Source of the DNA: Globisporangium splendens
Taxonomy: Eukaryota; Oomycota; Peronosporomycetes; Pythiales; Pythiaceae
Reading direction: 5' to 3'
DNA: 64,000 bases
Assembly: GCA_006386115.1 (NCBI GenBank)
Contig: VFIW01000087.1
Span: 124,001-188,000, forward strand
The first letter of the stretch is position 1. The number at the start of each line of letters is the position of its first letter. The notes below the pieces were generated by a model. The model was not told where the DNA came from. It saw nothing but the letters and a program-made list of their open reading frames with translations, and made no database searches. Position numbers and translations under genes: made by a program. Positions 1 to 10,166 of this stretch are shown one piece after another.

Positions 1-302
1 CCCGTTTGCTCGTTTTTCGAATTTTTGGGGTGTCAAATCGATCGTGCCTTTGACAGCTGAATGCTTCGACTATATTAAATAACCAGGTTATTTAGGTTCA
101 AGAGGTATCTTGGCTATCACAGTTGAGAGGCATGAGTAATTTATAGTCGCTCATTGCTTTTCTGAAAGAATGCCCTTGAATATAGAAAATAGACTTTGAT
201 CTCGTATTTAAAAGGGTATTAAATAATAGTGGGTTCGGATGATGAACCTGACTGTGTGATCAAGAGGGGACAGCGATTGGATGCGGCGAGAGCTACCAAC
301 GG
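1..302. other. upstream intergenic, AT-rich
   Basis: AT-rich sequence upstream of the hydrolase gene. Short ORFs reading leftward across 208-681 are shadows of the hydrolase first exon. I see no RNA gene, repeat or clear initiator motif here. Confidence 0.5.
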
Positions 303-1453
303 ATGAATGCATCGCAGCAATTGGAGCTCGTGCGCGTGCATGACGCCGCGGGGCTCGCGCTCGTGCGCATTCGCGGCGGCGACGAAGGCACCACCAAATG
401 GATCCCGTGGCCGCCATCCGCAGGCGATGCCTCGTCTTCTCCTTCTTCCAGCGCAAAAGAGCCCTCTGTCGAGCTCCGCAAAGCGGATTTTGCACCAAAC
501 ACGCACTTCCAGACCGCTGCGAGCGCCGATGGCCATTCGCCGCAGAACGTGCTGGTGTTTCTGCATGGACGCGGGGACAACGAAGCGCCCTTCGCGAAGC
601 TTGGCGCGCAAATGGCACTGCCGCAGACAGGTATGCGAGATGATCTCTGCAGCCACGTTGAAGTGGGGATAAATCACTCACTTGACGTTACGAAGATGCA
701 TTCATTTGATCGTTTTGAGCCTTGTTCGTCACCTTAATCTGTCCGTTTTGCTATTTGGTAGCTGTGATCTCTCTGCGCGCGCCAGTCGAATTGCCATTTG
801 GACTGGGAAACACATGGTACAACGATCTGGACGACGACTTTGAAGTGATCCCTCCGCATGTGCCGCATGCAACGCGCAGCGAAAGGTGAGCATGTTGCGA
901 TTGATTTGCATCCGCTGCGTGACTGGCATCACGGAATAATTGGCATTTGCCTTGTTCCTACAGGTTGACAATTGCAGAGCAGTTTGTATGGGATTTCCTA
1001 CAAGTGCTGCATTCTGTATATGGATGGAAGTACGAGCGCATGTTCCTCTTTGGGTTCTCGCAGGGAGCGTGCGTGGCGTATCATTTGCTGATGACACTTC
1101 CTGCTTCCGTTCGCCTCGGTGGCGTTGTTCTCGTGGCAGGAGGCTGCATTATCGGTCCGCACTCTACAGAATATGCGGCGTCTTTGGATGCCGAGACTCC
1201 TGTGTTGGGCATGTGGGGCTCGAACGATCCCGTGTACCCAACGGCACTGGCGCTGCAAACGGAGCAGTTGTTTGCCGAGCGATACCCCAAAGCGAAGACG
1301 CTGTTCACAAAGTACATCGCGAGCAACAAGAGCCACGAAATGATCCGAACGCGGGACGAAATGCTGCAGGTCATGACGTTTTTCTCGTCGCATCTCTACT
1401 TGAAGAACATGGCGCTGGAGGCACGAAGTGATCTCATTGAAATTAAGTATTAG
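303..1453 (+). CDS. LYPLAL/acyl-protein-thioesterase-like serine hydrolase
   Basis: Predicted three exons, 303-630, 762-885 and 964-1453, joined by GT-AG introns; the total of 942 nt closes in frame and gives 313 residues. The fold looks like an alpha/beta hydrolase of the phospholipase/carboxylesterase family: VFLHGRGD near residue 85 (oxyanion strand), nucleophile motif GFSQG with Ser183, Asp239 in WGSND and His275 in KSHEM form a complete triad in the usual order. Members remove acyl groups from S-acylated proteins or lysophospholipids in the cytosol. An N-terminal part of about 80 residues precedes the hydrolase core, longer than in human APT1/2 (about 230 residues). No signal peptide is evident. 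The substrate cannot be told from sequence. The 303 ATG is the only in-frame ATG ahead of the conserved core; a more upstream exon cannot be excluded. Confidence 0.85.
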
Positions 1454-1609
1454 CGCAAATGGATCCTTGTCTCCCACACTTTTTTTCTCCCCATATTTCT
1501 GTCTTCATATATCTCCATGTTGCTTGGTTTTAATGCGAAAAAATACACCACTTTCCACTGCCCTTACCGCCTTCTTCCTGTACACATTGCTGCTCTCTTT
1601 CTCTTCTAT

Positions 1610-2778
1610 CTATTTGTTCAAAAACGCCATGAACGACGCGTAGGCGCGCTCGAGGTCGAAACTGAGCTGCCGCGCCTGGTCCTCATCCAGTTCGTCCGAC
1701 GCGCGCATGCCGTTCATCGTGCACAGCCAGCCCTCGAGCTTCTCGCGGCACTCGAAGTCCGGCGGCAACCCGCTCACCTGCGTCAGACTCGCCATCATCT
1801 CGCTCACGAGCGGCTGGATCTCGTCCACAGCGCGGATGTTGAGCTTGAGCACGTCCATGAGTGTGATGAAGTTCTGCACCGTCTGCGCCACGTTCACCGA
1901 GTCAGTCTTCCGGTTCGTCGTGTTGTGCACGACGGTTGCAGGCACTCCGATGCGCACGAGCCGCTCCAGCGCACGCGGACAGTCGAGGCGGTAGTGCGCA
2001 ATAAACGCCTCGATATTCTGCAGATGCCCGCCGAGGCGCAGCGCGTTCTCCGCAGTCTTGAACTGCGAGATCAGCTTCGTGCATGCCTCCGTGTACTTGG
2101 GTTATTCGTAGATAAATACACATACACGACCATGAGCATGATGATTTTTCCTAGTTGCATCAATAGTAGCTGTTGTACCTCGTCAGGTGTGATGGCGTCA
2201 CGAACGTATGCTGCTTCAAGGTGCTCTGTCGTCTACAATCCACAGAAATAGCGATGCGCATTAGTCAGCAGCAGCAGATACACAGCCAAAAGACTTCTTT
2301 TGCTTCCTCGTACCTTGATAATCGCGAATAAATCGGAGAGGTCTTCAAACTTGCGTCGATCTTTCGTATCATTCCAGAGTTTCACTTCCTATTACGTCGT
2401 ATAATTCAGTCAATCCCCCTCCCCCTCCCCAAAAAACAAACAAAACAAGCAAAACAAACAAAACAAACAAAACAAAACAGCTTCATTCGCAGCAGACGAC
2501 AAGCAATGCTGACCTGGTCCATCGGCGCCGCGACTGGCATCTGATACGACTGCTGCCACATTATAACAGCAAATCCCCCCAGTGAGAAGGCAAACAGCGC
2601 AAGTGAGAAAGCGAGACAGCGTGAGAAGCAAATGAGCAAATGGCTTCAGCGCAGACTGCAAAACAAAGGCTGCCAGAAGCATAGCGCATGCGCGTACCCC
2701 GTTGGACTCTTGCGCTGCGTCTGGGTAGCTAAACGGCATGGACGCGCCCCCGACGGACTGCGCGTACCCGGCACTCAT
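1610..2778 (-). CDS. VPS28: ESCRT-I subunit VPS28
   Basis: Four exons on the minus strand, 2778-2698, 2388-2314, 2232-2179 and 2095-1610, all phase 0, give 231 residues (human VPS28 is 221). The N-terminal core-binding part has the LWNDTKDRRKFEDLSDLFAI block followed by HLEAAYVRDAITPDE and YTEACTKLISQFK. The C-terminal four-helix domain has AVDEIQPL, LPPDFE, GMRASDELDEDQARQ and a final LERAYASFMAFL, all diagnostic of VPS28. As part of ESCRT-I it bridges TSG101/VPS37 to ESCRT-II during multivesicular body sorting at endosomes. The first intron (309 nt) is unusually long for this window and contains an AAAAC-type microsatellite at about 2430-2478. Long plus-strand ORFs over the last exon are shadows. 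Confidence 0.93.
2426..2480. repeat. AAACA/AAAAC microsatellite in VPS28 intron 1
   Basis: Irregular run of AAAC/AAAAC units on the plus strand, next to a C-rich stretch, entirely inside the first VPS28 intron. Confidence 0.8.
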
Positions 2779-2939
2779 CTCGGTCGTTCCGCCCGCTCTT
2801 CCAGCCGATCAGGATGGCCGCGCAGAGCAAGGAAGGCTGGTTTACAGCAATGCGTCCAGCTCCTGATGCGAATGTAGCTCTTCGCCTTCTTCGGCTTCCA
2901 CAGTACTTTTCGTACCGCACTACTGAGCCGATCCTTCTG

Positions 2940-2961
2940 ATACCGGCAGCACTACCGGTAT
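2940..2961. repeat. short inverted repeat ATACCGG/CCGGTAT
   Basis: Seven-base perfect arms (ATACCGG at 2940-2946, CCGGTAT at 2955-2961) around an 8-base loop, upstream of VPS28. A similar ATACCG-type inverted repeat lies at 18021-18046. Confidence 0.55.
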
Positions 2962-2998
2962 TAAAGTGCTAAAGCAAGGGTGCCGTTGAAATTTTGCG

Positions 2999-3120
2999 TG
3001 CGACTCGATGCTAAAAATCCAGCTATTTTGAGATAGCACGCTAATTCGTAGTGTCAACATTACGAGCAATTATTTCGCCGTGTGACTCGGAAGCTAAAAA
3101 ATCCAGCTATTCTGCGATCA
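2999..3120. repeat. diverged direct repeat, two copies of about 38 bp
   Basis: Two imperfect copies around 2999-3036 and 3081-3118 share GCTAAAAAATCCAGCTATT-like sequence preceded by an ACTCG motif, about 82 bases apart. They lie just upstream of the small membrane ORF at 3151. Function unknown. Confidence 0.5.
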
Positions 3121-3150
3121 CGACAGCGAAAAAATCGCTAACATTTCTCC

Positions 3151-3435
3151 ATGTCATCATCGTCACGAGCAGTCCGCACGGTTTGTTTTGCATTGCTCTT
3201 CACGATGCTGCTCCAGACCTACTGGGTAATCTTGGTTTGTTTGTCACGTGCTCTTAAGCACGATCGTGCATGGCACCCACGTGCTCGCCGTTCTGGAGCG
3301 CCAGTGCACTGCGACGACGAGACCCACGACACGTCTCGAACCAGTACCTACGCTTTCTTCTTTATGATTCTCTTTAGCGGCATCGCGCTCATGGTGTGCT
3401 TTGACGTCATCGAAGACGCGGTCTTCTCGCCCTAG
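3151..3435 (+). CDS. possible small two-helix membrane protein
   Basis: A 94-residue ORF from ATG 3151 to TAG 3435. It has one hydrophobic helix near residues 9-32 and a second near 68-86 (FFFMILFSGIALMVCF), with a basic, polar stretch between. The last 30 codons mostly end in G or C, like real genes in this window, which is the main support. I do not recognise the family. A minus-strand ORF at 3244-3588 overlaps it and also has a hydrophobic run, so strand is not certain. Transcript data would settle it. Confidence 0.35.
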   Translation: MSSSSRAVRTVCFALLFTMLLQTYWVILVCLSRALKHDRAWHPRARRSGAPVHCDDETHDTSRTSTYAFFFMILFSGIALMVCFDVIEDAVFSP

Positions 3436-4484
3436 CCCTTCCATAAGCAACGTGAACAACGCACCGCAAACAACAACAACAACAAGGACAAGACCTGTGC
3501 CAGCATGAATCGAATGTCCGCGAGTGATTGCTGCCCCCTGCCGAACAAGAGAATCACGCAGGCGAGTTATGATTGCCCGCAAGCACAAATGCTGCCGTTG
3601 AGACGATATCTTCCTGCTCCAAAGGAAACTTGTCGTTTGATGTGTCTTCGCTTTGGAATTGTGCTCGCGCGTACTTCATTCAGGCAACCACTGCGCTGTG
3701 CCTCAATACGTGTCAAGTTGAACATCTCACTCTCGTGCAAGGCGTGGACTCGAAGTGTAGAGAGCTGATTAGAGAGAAACGTCCTTTCTCAAGCTACGAA
3801 GATGCAAACAAACGCACACGGATCCCAATATCGATTTCGATCGAGCTTCGTGAGCTGAGCACAATTTTCAGCATCTGTGCTCTGCGACACAAGTCTCCGT
3901 CCGAGCGCACACGCACTCAAGGAGATTTCAGCGAAAAAGGAAACGTGGTACAGCATTCGACGCAGTGATACGGCAAATAGACTCTCCGTGTCTCGCACAA
4001 TGCGATTAACTGCCTGCAATGTAAGATCTCGATTTGCCATGCACTCGTGCCGAATGGTTCATTCTGCATTCTGGCGCGCCAACCGTCACGGTTCGACGTT
4101 GAAGTTTGGTGTCATAATAGCGTGGCCCACCTTATTTCCAATAGTGGTACAGTGTACCACGACACCATCTGCAGTTTCTTTCGCTGAGGGAGGGGGGACA
4201 ATGGCTCTGCACACACAGCAATTGCGCGCACACGAGAGGGGGGAACGTCGAGAAGAAGAGGAGAACCCATCAACGTCGCGTGCACAGCAGGCAGGCGAGC
4301 GCTAAGGGAGGGACCGACACTCGCGCTTTCTTTCCGTCAGAGACGCAGGCGAGAAGCCGAAGAACACGGCTTGCGTGACGCAATTGGGCGAGCGGCGCGT
4401 GGGTGAGGCCAGTTTCTCTGCGAAGGCTTTGCGCGTTGGGCGGAAAGATTCGTTGCGGACGAGGCGCCGTAGTGGGTGCGCTTT
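3436..4484. other. intergenic upstream of formin
   Basis: About 1 kb with no convincing gene. An ORF near 3573-3968 lacks an ATG and resembles nothing I know. It holds one copy of a dispersed repeat at 4060-4136 and a possible promoter at 4485-4500. Confidence 0.5.
4060..4136. repeat. dispersed ~78-bp repeat, copy 1
   Basis: This stretch, from CATTCTGCATTCT to GTGGCCCACCTTAT, is nearly identical in reverse complement to 10961-11038. Read on the minus strand it can encode KVGH..(M)TPNFNVE, then a one-base shift, then GWRAR-like residues also encoded by the other copy. It is probably a remnant of a repeated element. Confidence 0.7.
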
Positions 4485-4500
4485 GCTCATTTCTCCAAGT
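4485..4500 (+). promoter_or_regulatory. oomycete initiator-like motif for formin
   Basis: GCTCATTTCTCCAAGT fits the initiator half of the oomycete core promoter but only weakly the flanking half. It lies about 195 bases upstream of the formin ATG. Confidence 0.45.
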
Positions 4501-4694
4501 GCTGTGCGCATTGCCAGAGGGGGAGATTCTTTCACTTAGTGGGTGAGCGTTTTTGTTTTTGTTCTCCTGTTTCAAATCGCCGTTGGTACGTGGCAGCTGT
4601 GCTTCTTGGTGTGGTGACGTAATTTTGTGCGTTGCGAGCATTTTTCCAGTTTGTCGGCGTGGGTTGTGCGTTTCAGACGAAGGAGAGGAGTTAA

Positions 4695-7600
4695 ATGTGG
4701 CGAAGACGCGGATCGATTGGAAGCGGCAGCACGTCGTCGTCGTCGAATGCGAAAGGGCTCGAGTCGCCAGGCGTGTCCTCGCACTCGCTCACAGGGTATC
4801 CGTCGACGGCAGGCAACAACTCGCTTTTCGGCAACGACCCGCGCACAGAGAAGAATGACCGGCCGCTGATTTTCACGATTGATGTGCCGACACCAGGTCC
4901 ATTAGGTCTTGATCTGCGTGCGCGCCACATTGAGCGCGACAAACCGCAGCGCGGCTGTATCGTGAAAGGGTTCCGACCGCTCGATGGCGGACGACGAGGG
5001 TATTTAGAGGAAACGGGTCGCGTGAAGGTCGGCGACATCTTGCAGGTGATCCATAAGACGCAGATTGACGATTTGCCGTTCGAGCAGATCGTGAACCACG
5101 CCATGCAGCTCCAGAAAGACCCGTCGGCGTGGCCGTTGAAGCTCGAATTCAAACGAGACCCTTCGTCAGGCGAGCAGTCTTCCGGTCGGCCACGACGATC
5201 GAGTTTCTTCCGCTCGTCGATTATTAATCCTGCGCAGGACGGGAACTTCAACGAGAAGCTGCAATACTTTCGCGGCTTTTTCGCGAACCGAATGCCGACA
5301 GGTGGAGCAGCACCGAAGATTAAGGAAAAGCCGCAGATGCCGTCGTCCGACACGGTGAACGAAATGTACCGCGATCTGCTGCTGAAACGCGGCGTGCCAG
5401 ACGACGTGATGGACGAGTTAATACGAATTGAGCCGCTGGACACGAAATGGCATGTCGTGTGGTATGCGCAGCAGCATGAGAACGAAGAGCACAAGCAGTC
5501 GAGCAGTGCGGAAGCCGCGAAACTCGCAGAAAGCCTTGTCGAGCTGAAATGGGACAACAAAGGTCTGAAAGACTTGGAGGCGCTGCGGAACAAAATCTCG
5601 GTTGGCTCGACGGAGTGGCTCGAAGCGTTTCTTGCGAATTTCGGTCTCGATTACCTGACGATGAAGCTTCCAGACCCATCACCGTTTCCGATTGAGCAGA
5701 ACAAATACGAGAAGGCAACGCGTATCTGTGAAGTGATTTTGCGAATTTTGCGCTCGCTGACGCACTTTACGGCTGGTGTGGAAGCGATTACGAACGTCCC
5801 GGGTCTCGTGAAGCGAATTGCGCTGTGCTTCCACACCGATAATGGCGATTTGAAGAAGTACACTCTCCAATTGCTCGGCATCGTGTGTTACAACAGTGCG
5901 GCGGGTCATCAAGCCGTAGTCCAAGCGTTTGATCATTACAAAGAGACAAAGGGTGAAAGCATTCGTTTCAGCTGTCTTCGTGATGCGTTAAAGTCGGCGC
6001 GGTACTCGTTGGTGTTCAAAGAAGATGTGCTGAGTTTTGTGAATATTATCGTGAACAAAGCCATTCGTCTGGAAGATCGTATGGCGATTCGCTCCGACTT
6101 CATGGCGCTGAATATGGCTGGGTACTTTGAAGAAATCCGTGCGAAGTCTTTGGCAGTGCAGCGAAAGAAGTACCCTCTCACAACTGATGCGTCACCAGAA
6201 CCAACCCCAGAAACGTCCAAAGCTGTGAAAAGCTTTGCTCCGTCACCGCTGCTTCGAAGTGAAACCAGTCCCGCCGTGGCAGGTACATTCAAACTCGACG
6301 CAAGTAGAAATAATAGTCGGCTAAGGAGTCCTTCGCTTCAACCGTTTAGTCGTCCATTCAATGCCAGCAAAAGTGCGCCTTCATCGCCCGTGGATCGATC
6401 GGACTCGATGACAGCGTCTCCGACTACGCGTGCTCCTGATCGGTCGTCACTTCCACTCGAGAAAGAAGGAGGAGGCACGACGAGTATGAGTTACGGCGGC
6501 TCGATCATCAGCAGCACAGTTACCCAGCTTCGAAATCAGCTGGACAACGTGGAGAAGCAAATCGATGTGTTTGAACGCTTTATGGAAGAAGACCGGAAAG
6601 ACACGATTTATGAGCAGACCGATCTGTCATCCATCGAGAGTGTTTTCAAGACATTGCTTCGCGATATTTCGAATGACACCGAGCTGAACGCTTGCCTGTT
6701 ATCGATCTTGCAGCAATTGCTGTTCATTCCGTCGGATCGAGTGATTGGGAAGGAGATGTGGGCGCTTTGCGAACGTCTGATGAAGCAAGTGGGTCTACTT
6801 TCTCCAGTGGAGGAAGTGAAGAATTTCGAACTTGGCTACGAAGATCGGAAAGCGCTGTTGAAGATGAGAGACAGGTACACTGAGTTTTTGCAGAAATGCG
6901 CTGAGGAAGATCCGAGTTTCGAATACCACATTGGTCCGGTCATTCTTATCAAGAACAGAGTACCTGATCACGGAGACGATCTTTCGGAGGGCACTGTTGA
7001 TGAGACGGATGAAGAAGATGCTCCGGATCATTTCATGGCTCAAGATCACCCTGACCTGATCAAGTACTTCAAGTTGCTGAAGATGGGCATGCCTATTCAG
7101 CATGTTCAGTTGAAAATGAAGAGTGAAGTGCAAGATTTCGATGTATCTATTCTTGAGACTCCGGAGAAGATTATCTACTTGTCGAAAGCGGGTACTGAAG
7201 AAGAGAAGAAGGGAATCCGTGCAGATGAACATGAAAAGTATGCCAAATTCTTTAAGCTGAAGAAAATGGGTATGCCACTACCTCACATCCAGCTGAAAAT
7301 GTCAGCAGAAGGACTGGATGGCAACATCCTGGAAACTCCTGACTTGCTCCTGGACGAAGAAGGTAACGAGATCAAGAGTGAGGCTCCTGGATTTGCGGGG
7401 ATCCCCGTGAAAGAGCACGAGAAGTTTGCCAAGTTTTTCAAGCTCATGAAGATGGGGATGCCGTTAGAGCACATCAAGCTGAAAGCATCGTCCGAAGGGC
7501 TGGATGGAGCTCTTTTAGAGACGCCAGACCAACTCTTGAACGAAGATGGAACTGTTTTTGTTGCTGGCAAGCAAGAAGGACCTGCAGGGATTCCTGTGAA

Positions 7601-10103
7601 GGAGCACGATAAGTTTACCAAGTTCTTCAAGTTGATGAAGATGGGTATGCCCCTTGAGCATATCAAGCTCAAAGCATCTTCTGAAGGGCTCGATGGAAAT
7701 CTGCTCGATACCCCAGATGCATTGCTCAACGAAGATGGTACACCATTTTCGGGTGGCGGTAGTCCTGAAGTAAAGGGTGTTCCTGTCAAAGAGCACGAGA
7801 AGTTTGCGAAGTTTTTCAAGTTGCTAAAGATGGGGATGCCGATGGAGCATGTGAAACTGAAGGCTTCGGCTGAAGGTCTTGATGCGAATTTGCTGGAAAC
7901 TCCCGACAAGTTGGTGGATGAAGACGGAAAAGAAGTATCGAGCGCTGCGGCAGAAGCACCAAAGGGAACTCCAGTGAAGGAGCATGAGAAATTCGCCAAA
8001 TATTTCAAGCTTCTTAAGATGGGAATGCCAATGGAGCATGTGAAGTTAAAAGCGTCTGCCGATGGACTCGACGCGAACTTGCTCGAAACTCCAGACAAGC
8101 TGGTGGACGAAGAAGGAAAAGAAATTAAAGAGGCTGTGAAGGGCGTGCCAGTGAAGGAGCATGAGAAGTTTGCCAAGTTCTTCAAGCTCATCAAAATGGG
8201 CATGCCTATGGAGCATATCAAGCTGAAGGCATCGGCGGAGGGTCTGGATGCGAGTCTTCTCGAGAAACCGGACACTCTTGTCGATGAAGCGGGAAATGAG
8301 ATTAAAGAAGCGGGGAAGATGATCAAGGCGTCCGAGCACCCGAGCTATGCCAAATATTACAAGCTGCTAAAGATGGGAATGCCTCGACCTCAGCTTGAGC
8401 TAAAAATGCAAGCGGAGGGACTAGATGTTAAGTTATTAGATACTCCAGATGCCATGATTCCTGAAAACGGACCAGCAGAAGCTTCCAATGCGCCGCCAAA
8501 GCCTGCGCTTCCACCACCGCCACCCAAGCCAAAACTCCGAAATTTGTATTGGGACACGGTGAAGAGCGAAAATGCGTCTGGAACGATCTGGGAGCAGTTC
8601 TCACAGGAAGAGGAGAAGCCAGACCCAAATCCAAATCCGCTCAAGGATTTGTTCAGTAAAAATGCACCGAAGAAGAATGCTGAGAAGGATGCCGTGCTGG
8701 ATGAATATGTTGACAAACTGGCCGAGATCTTTGTGAACAAGCCGCCAGCGAAGGCCAAGGAAACAGAAGACACTAAAAAGGTGGTGAAACGACGAGCTCC
8801 GACTCGCGTCGCGCTTATCGATGTCAAACGTGCCAACAATATCGGTATCATGCTTGCACGATTCCGAATGCCGTATTTCAAGATCCGAGATGCGGTGTTG
8901 CTCGTCGACAAGGATATTTTGTCTTTGGAGAAAGTGTCGGCTATGATTCAGTTTGCTCCAGAAGAGGAAGAAATTCAAGCTGTGAAGAACTACGATGGAA
9001 ACCCGAAAGTGTTAGGAGATGCAGAACAGTACTTTTTGGAGCTGCTTTGCGTCCCTCGACTACAAACGCGTCTGCAAGCCATCCACGCTACGTGGCAGTT
9101 TGACACGTACGTGGAAGAGCAGCAGAAGCTGATGGACTCCGTGAGCAGCGCGTGTCGAGAATTGCAGGAATGCGAGTCTTTGAAGCAGATATTTAAGGTC
9201 GTCTTGCAGCTCGGTAACGCGTTGAACGACGGCACCGCTCGTGGTGGCGCCAAGGGGTTCCGGCTGAATATTTTGCTGAAGCTGAACCAGGTGAAGGCAG
9301 CCGACAACTCGATTACGTTGCTGAACTACGTGGCGCAGATTCTGCGAGCCAAGAATCCAGCGATTCTTGAATTTGACAAGCTTCTGCCGTCGATTGAGAG
9401 CGCCAGCAGAGTGACGGTCCAAGTTCTGCGAGCTGGTGAGAGTGCCGTCCGCAAGGCTGCTGCGCTGATTGTGGACGAGTTGGAGGCCCACTCGAAGGTT
9501 CCAGAGTCTACGTTTCCTTCCCCACCGCACCTGGATGGTGAAGAACCTGTGGTCATTACGGATCGTTTCCAGGAAGAGGTGAAGCCTTTTGCGGACCGAG
9601 CAAAGAAGATCTCGGACGATATCGTGGTGCAGTTGGATCAGATGATGAAGAGTTTCGAAGAGACTGCGAGTTTCTACGGCGAAGATCCATCGAGTCCCGA
9701 ATGCGGTCCTGATTCGTTCTTTTCGATTTTCTACTCGTTTGCCAAGCTACTGCAGTCTGCTGACCGTGACAATGAACGCAAGCGTATCGCTGAAGAGCGA
9801 CGCATCCGACGCGACGAAGAAGCCAAGAAGCGCCTGGAGATGCTGAAGAAGAAGAAGCAAGCGAGTTCGTTTGCGTCGTTGAAAGCGGGCGATGTGGACG
9901 ATATTGTGACGAAGATTCGCGCGAAACGTGCGGCTGAGAAACGTGCCGAGCTGCTCGAGAAACCGTTTGAGACGAGCAGCGAAACTAGTTCGCTGAGCGG
10001 CAGTATAGGACCGTCGTCGAGCAGCAACGGAGTGAGTCGAGCGAGTAGTAACCATCCACTGCGCCAGACCAATAGTTCGTCGGAAGCCGTGGAAGTAGCA
10101 TAA
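4695..10103 (+). CDS. formin with N-terminal PDZ, FH3 region, eight CCDC53-like repeats and FH2
   Basis: Single uninterrupted exon of 1802 codons. Order: Ser-rich N-terminus; PDZ-like domain about 56-157 (GPLGLDLR, VKVGDILQVI); GBD/FH3 armadillo-type region about 215-500; Ser/Pro-rich linker; short coiled coil near 610-640; eight tandem repeats of about 59 residues from 785 to 1256, each with (Y/F)(F/Y)KL.KMGMP and EGLD..LL..PD, resembling the CCDC53 (WASH subunit 3) motif; a very short FH1 (PALPPPPPKPK); FH2 from about 1282 (LRNLYWDTV) to 1665 with GNALNDGTARGGAKGFRL; and a basic C-terminal tail with DVDDIVTKIRAKRAAEKR that may act as DAD or WH2-like segment. Formins nucleate and elongate actin filaments at membranes. 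The FH1 is too short for many profilin sites. The 4695 ATG starts an ORF without upstream in-frame competition. Function in detail is inferred from domains. Confidence 0.92.
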   Translation: MWRRRGSIGSGSTSSSSNAKGLESPGVSSHSLTGYPSTAGNNSLFGNDPRTEKNDRPLIFTIDVPTPGPLGLDLRARHIERDKPQRGCIVKGFRPLDGGRRGYLEETGRVKVGDILQVIHKTQIDDLPFEQIVNHAMQLQKDPSAWPLKLEFKRDPSSGEQSSGRPRRSSFFRSSIINPAQDGNFNEKLQYFRGFFANRMPTGGAAPKIKEKPQMPSSDTVNEMYRDLLLKRGVPDDVMDELIRIEPLDTKWHVVWYAQQHENEEHKQSSSAEAAKLAESLVELKWDNKGLKDLEALRNKISVGSTEWLEAFLANFGLDYLTMKLPDPSPFPIEQNKYEKATRICEVILRILRSLTHFTAGVEAITNVPGLVKRIALCFHTDNGDLKKYTLQLLGIVCYNSAAGHQAVVQAFDHYKETKGESIRFSCLRDALKSARYSLVFKEDVLSFVNIIVNKAIRLEDRMAIRSDFMALNMAGYFEEIRAKSLAVQRKKYPLTTDASPEPTPETSKAVKSFAPSPLLRSETSPAVAGTFKLDASRNNSRLRSPSLQPFSRPFNASKSAPSSPVDRSDSMTASPTTRAPDRSSLPLEKEGGGTTSMSYGGSIISSTVTQLRNQLDNVEKQIDVFERFMEEDRKDTIYEQTDLSSIESVFKTLLRDISNDTELNACLLSILQQLLFIPSDRVIGKEMWALCERLMKQVGLLSPVEEVKNFELGYEDRKALLKMRDRYTEFLQKCAEEDPSFEYHIGPVILIKNRVPDHGDDLSEGTVDETDEEDAPDHFMAQDHPDLIKYFKLLKMGMPIQHVQLKMKSEVQDFDVSILETPEKIIYLSKAGTEEEKKGIRADEHEKYAKFFKLKKMGMPLPHIQLKMSAEGLDGNILETPDLLLDEEGNEIKSEAPGFAGIPVKEHEKFAKFFKLMKMGMPLEHIKLKASSEGLDGALLETPDQLLNEDGTVFVAGKQEGPAGIPVKEHDKFTKFFKLMKMGMPLEHIKLKASSEGLDGNLLDTPDALLNEDGTPFSGGGSPEVKGVPVKEHEKFAKFFKLLKMGMPMEHVKLKASAEGLDANLLETPDKLVDEDGKEVSSAAAEAPKGTPVKEHEKFAKYFKLLKMGMPMEHVKLKASADGLDANLLETPDKLVDEEGKEIKEAVKGVPVKEHEKFAKFFKLIKMGMPMEHIKLKASAEGLDASLLEKPDTLVDEAGNEIKEAGKMIKASEHPSYAKYYKLLKMGMPRPQLELKMQAEGLDVKLLDTPDAMIPENGPAEASNAPPKPALPPPPPKPKLRNLYWDTVKSENASGTIWEQFSQEEEKPDPNPNPLKDLFSKNAPKKNAEKDAVLDEYVDKLAEIFVNKPPAKAKETEDTKKVVKRRAPTRVALIDVKRANNIGIMLARFRMPYFKIRDAVLLVDKDILSLEKVSAMIQFAPEEEEIQAVKNYDGNPKVLGDAEQYFLELLCVPRLQTRLQAIHATWQFDTYVEEQQKLMDSVSSACRELQECESLKQIFKVVLQLGNALNDGTARGGAKGFRLNILLKLNQVKAADNSITLLNYVAQILRAKNPAILEFDKLLPSIESASRVTVQVLRAGESAVRKAAALIVDELEAHSKVPESTFPSPPHLDGEEPVVITDRFQEEVKPFADRAKKISDDIVVQLDQMMKSFEETASFYGEDPSSPECGPDSFFSIFYSFAKLLQSADRDNERKRIAEERRIRRDEEAKKRLEMLKKKKQASSFASLKAGDVDDIVTKIRAKRAAEKRAELLEKPFETSSETSSLSGSIGPSSSSNGVSRASSNHPLRQTNSSSEAVEVA
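7050..8462 (+). repeat. eight tandem coding repeats (about 177 bp) in formin
   Basis: Eight units encode the KMGMP...EGLD...LLETPD motif. Units 3-7 are closest to each other (core FAKFFKL.KMGMP.EH.KLKA) while units 1 and 8 are the most diverged, as expected for expansion from the centre of an array. Confidence 0.9.
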
Positions 10104-10166
10104 GTTAGCGTTATAGCAAGAAAATGCAAACAAAGCATGGATGATGTGGAGGTTTTTTTAACGATT

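Noticed and set aside
1517..2251. 244-codon plus-strand ORF opposite VPS28
   Set aside because: VPS28 on the minus strand explains the coding signal, and the ORF has no motif.
3573..3968. 131-residue plus ORF
   Set aside because: No ATG, no family and no splice partner found.
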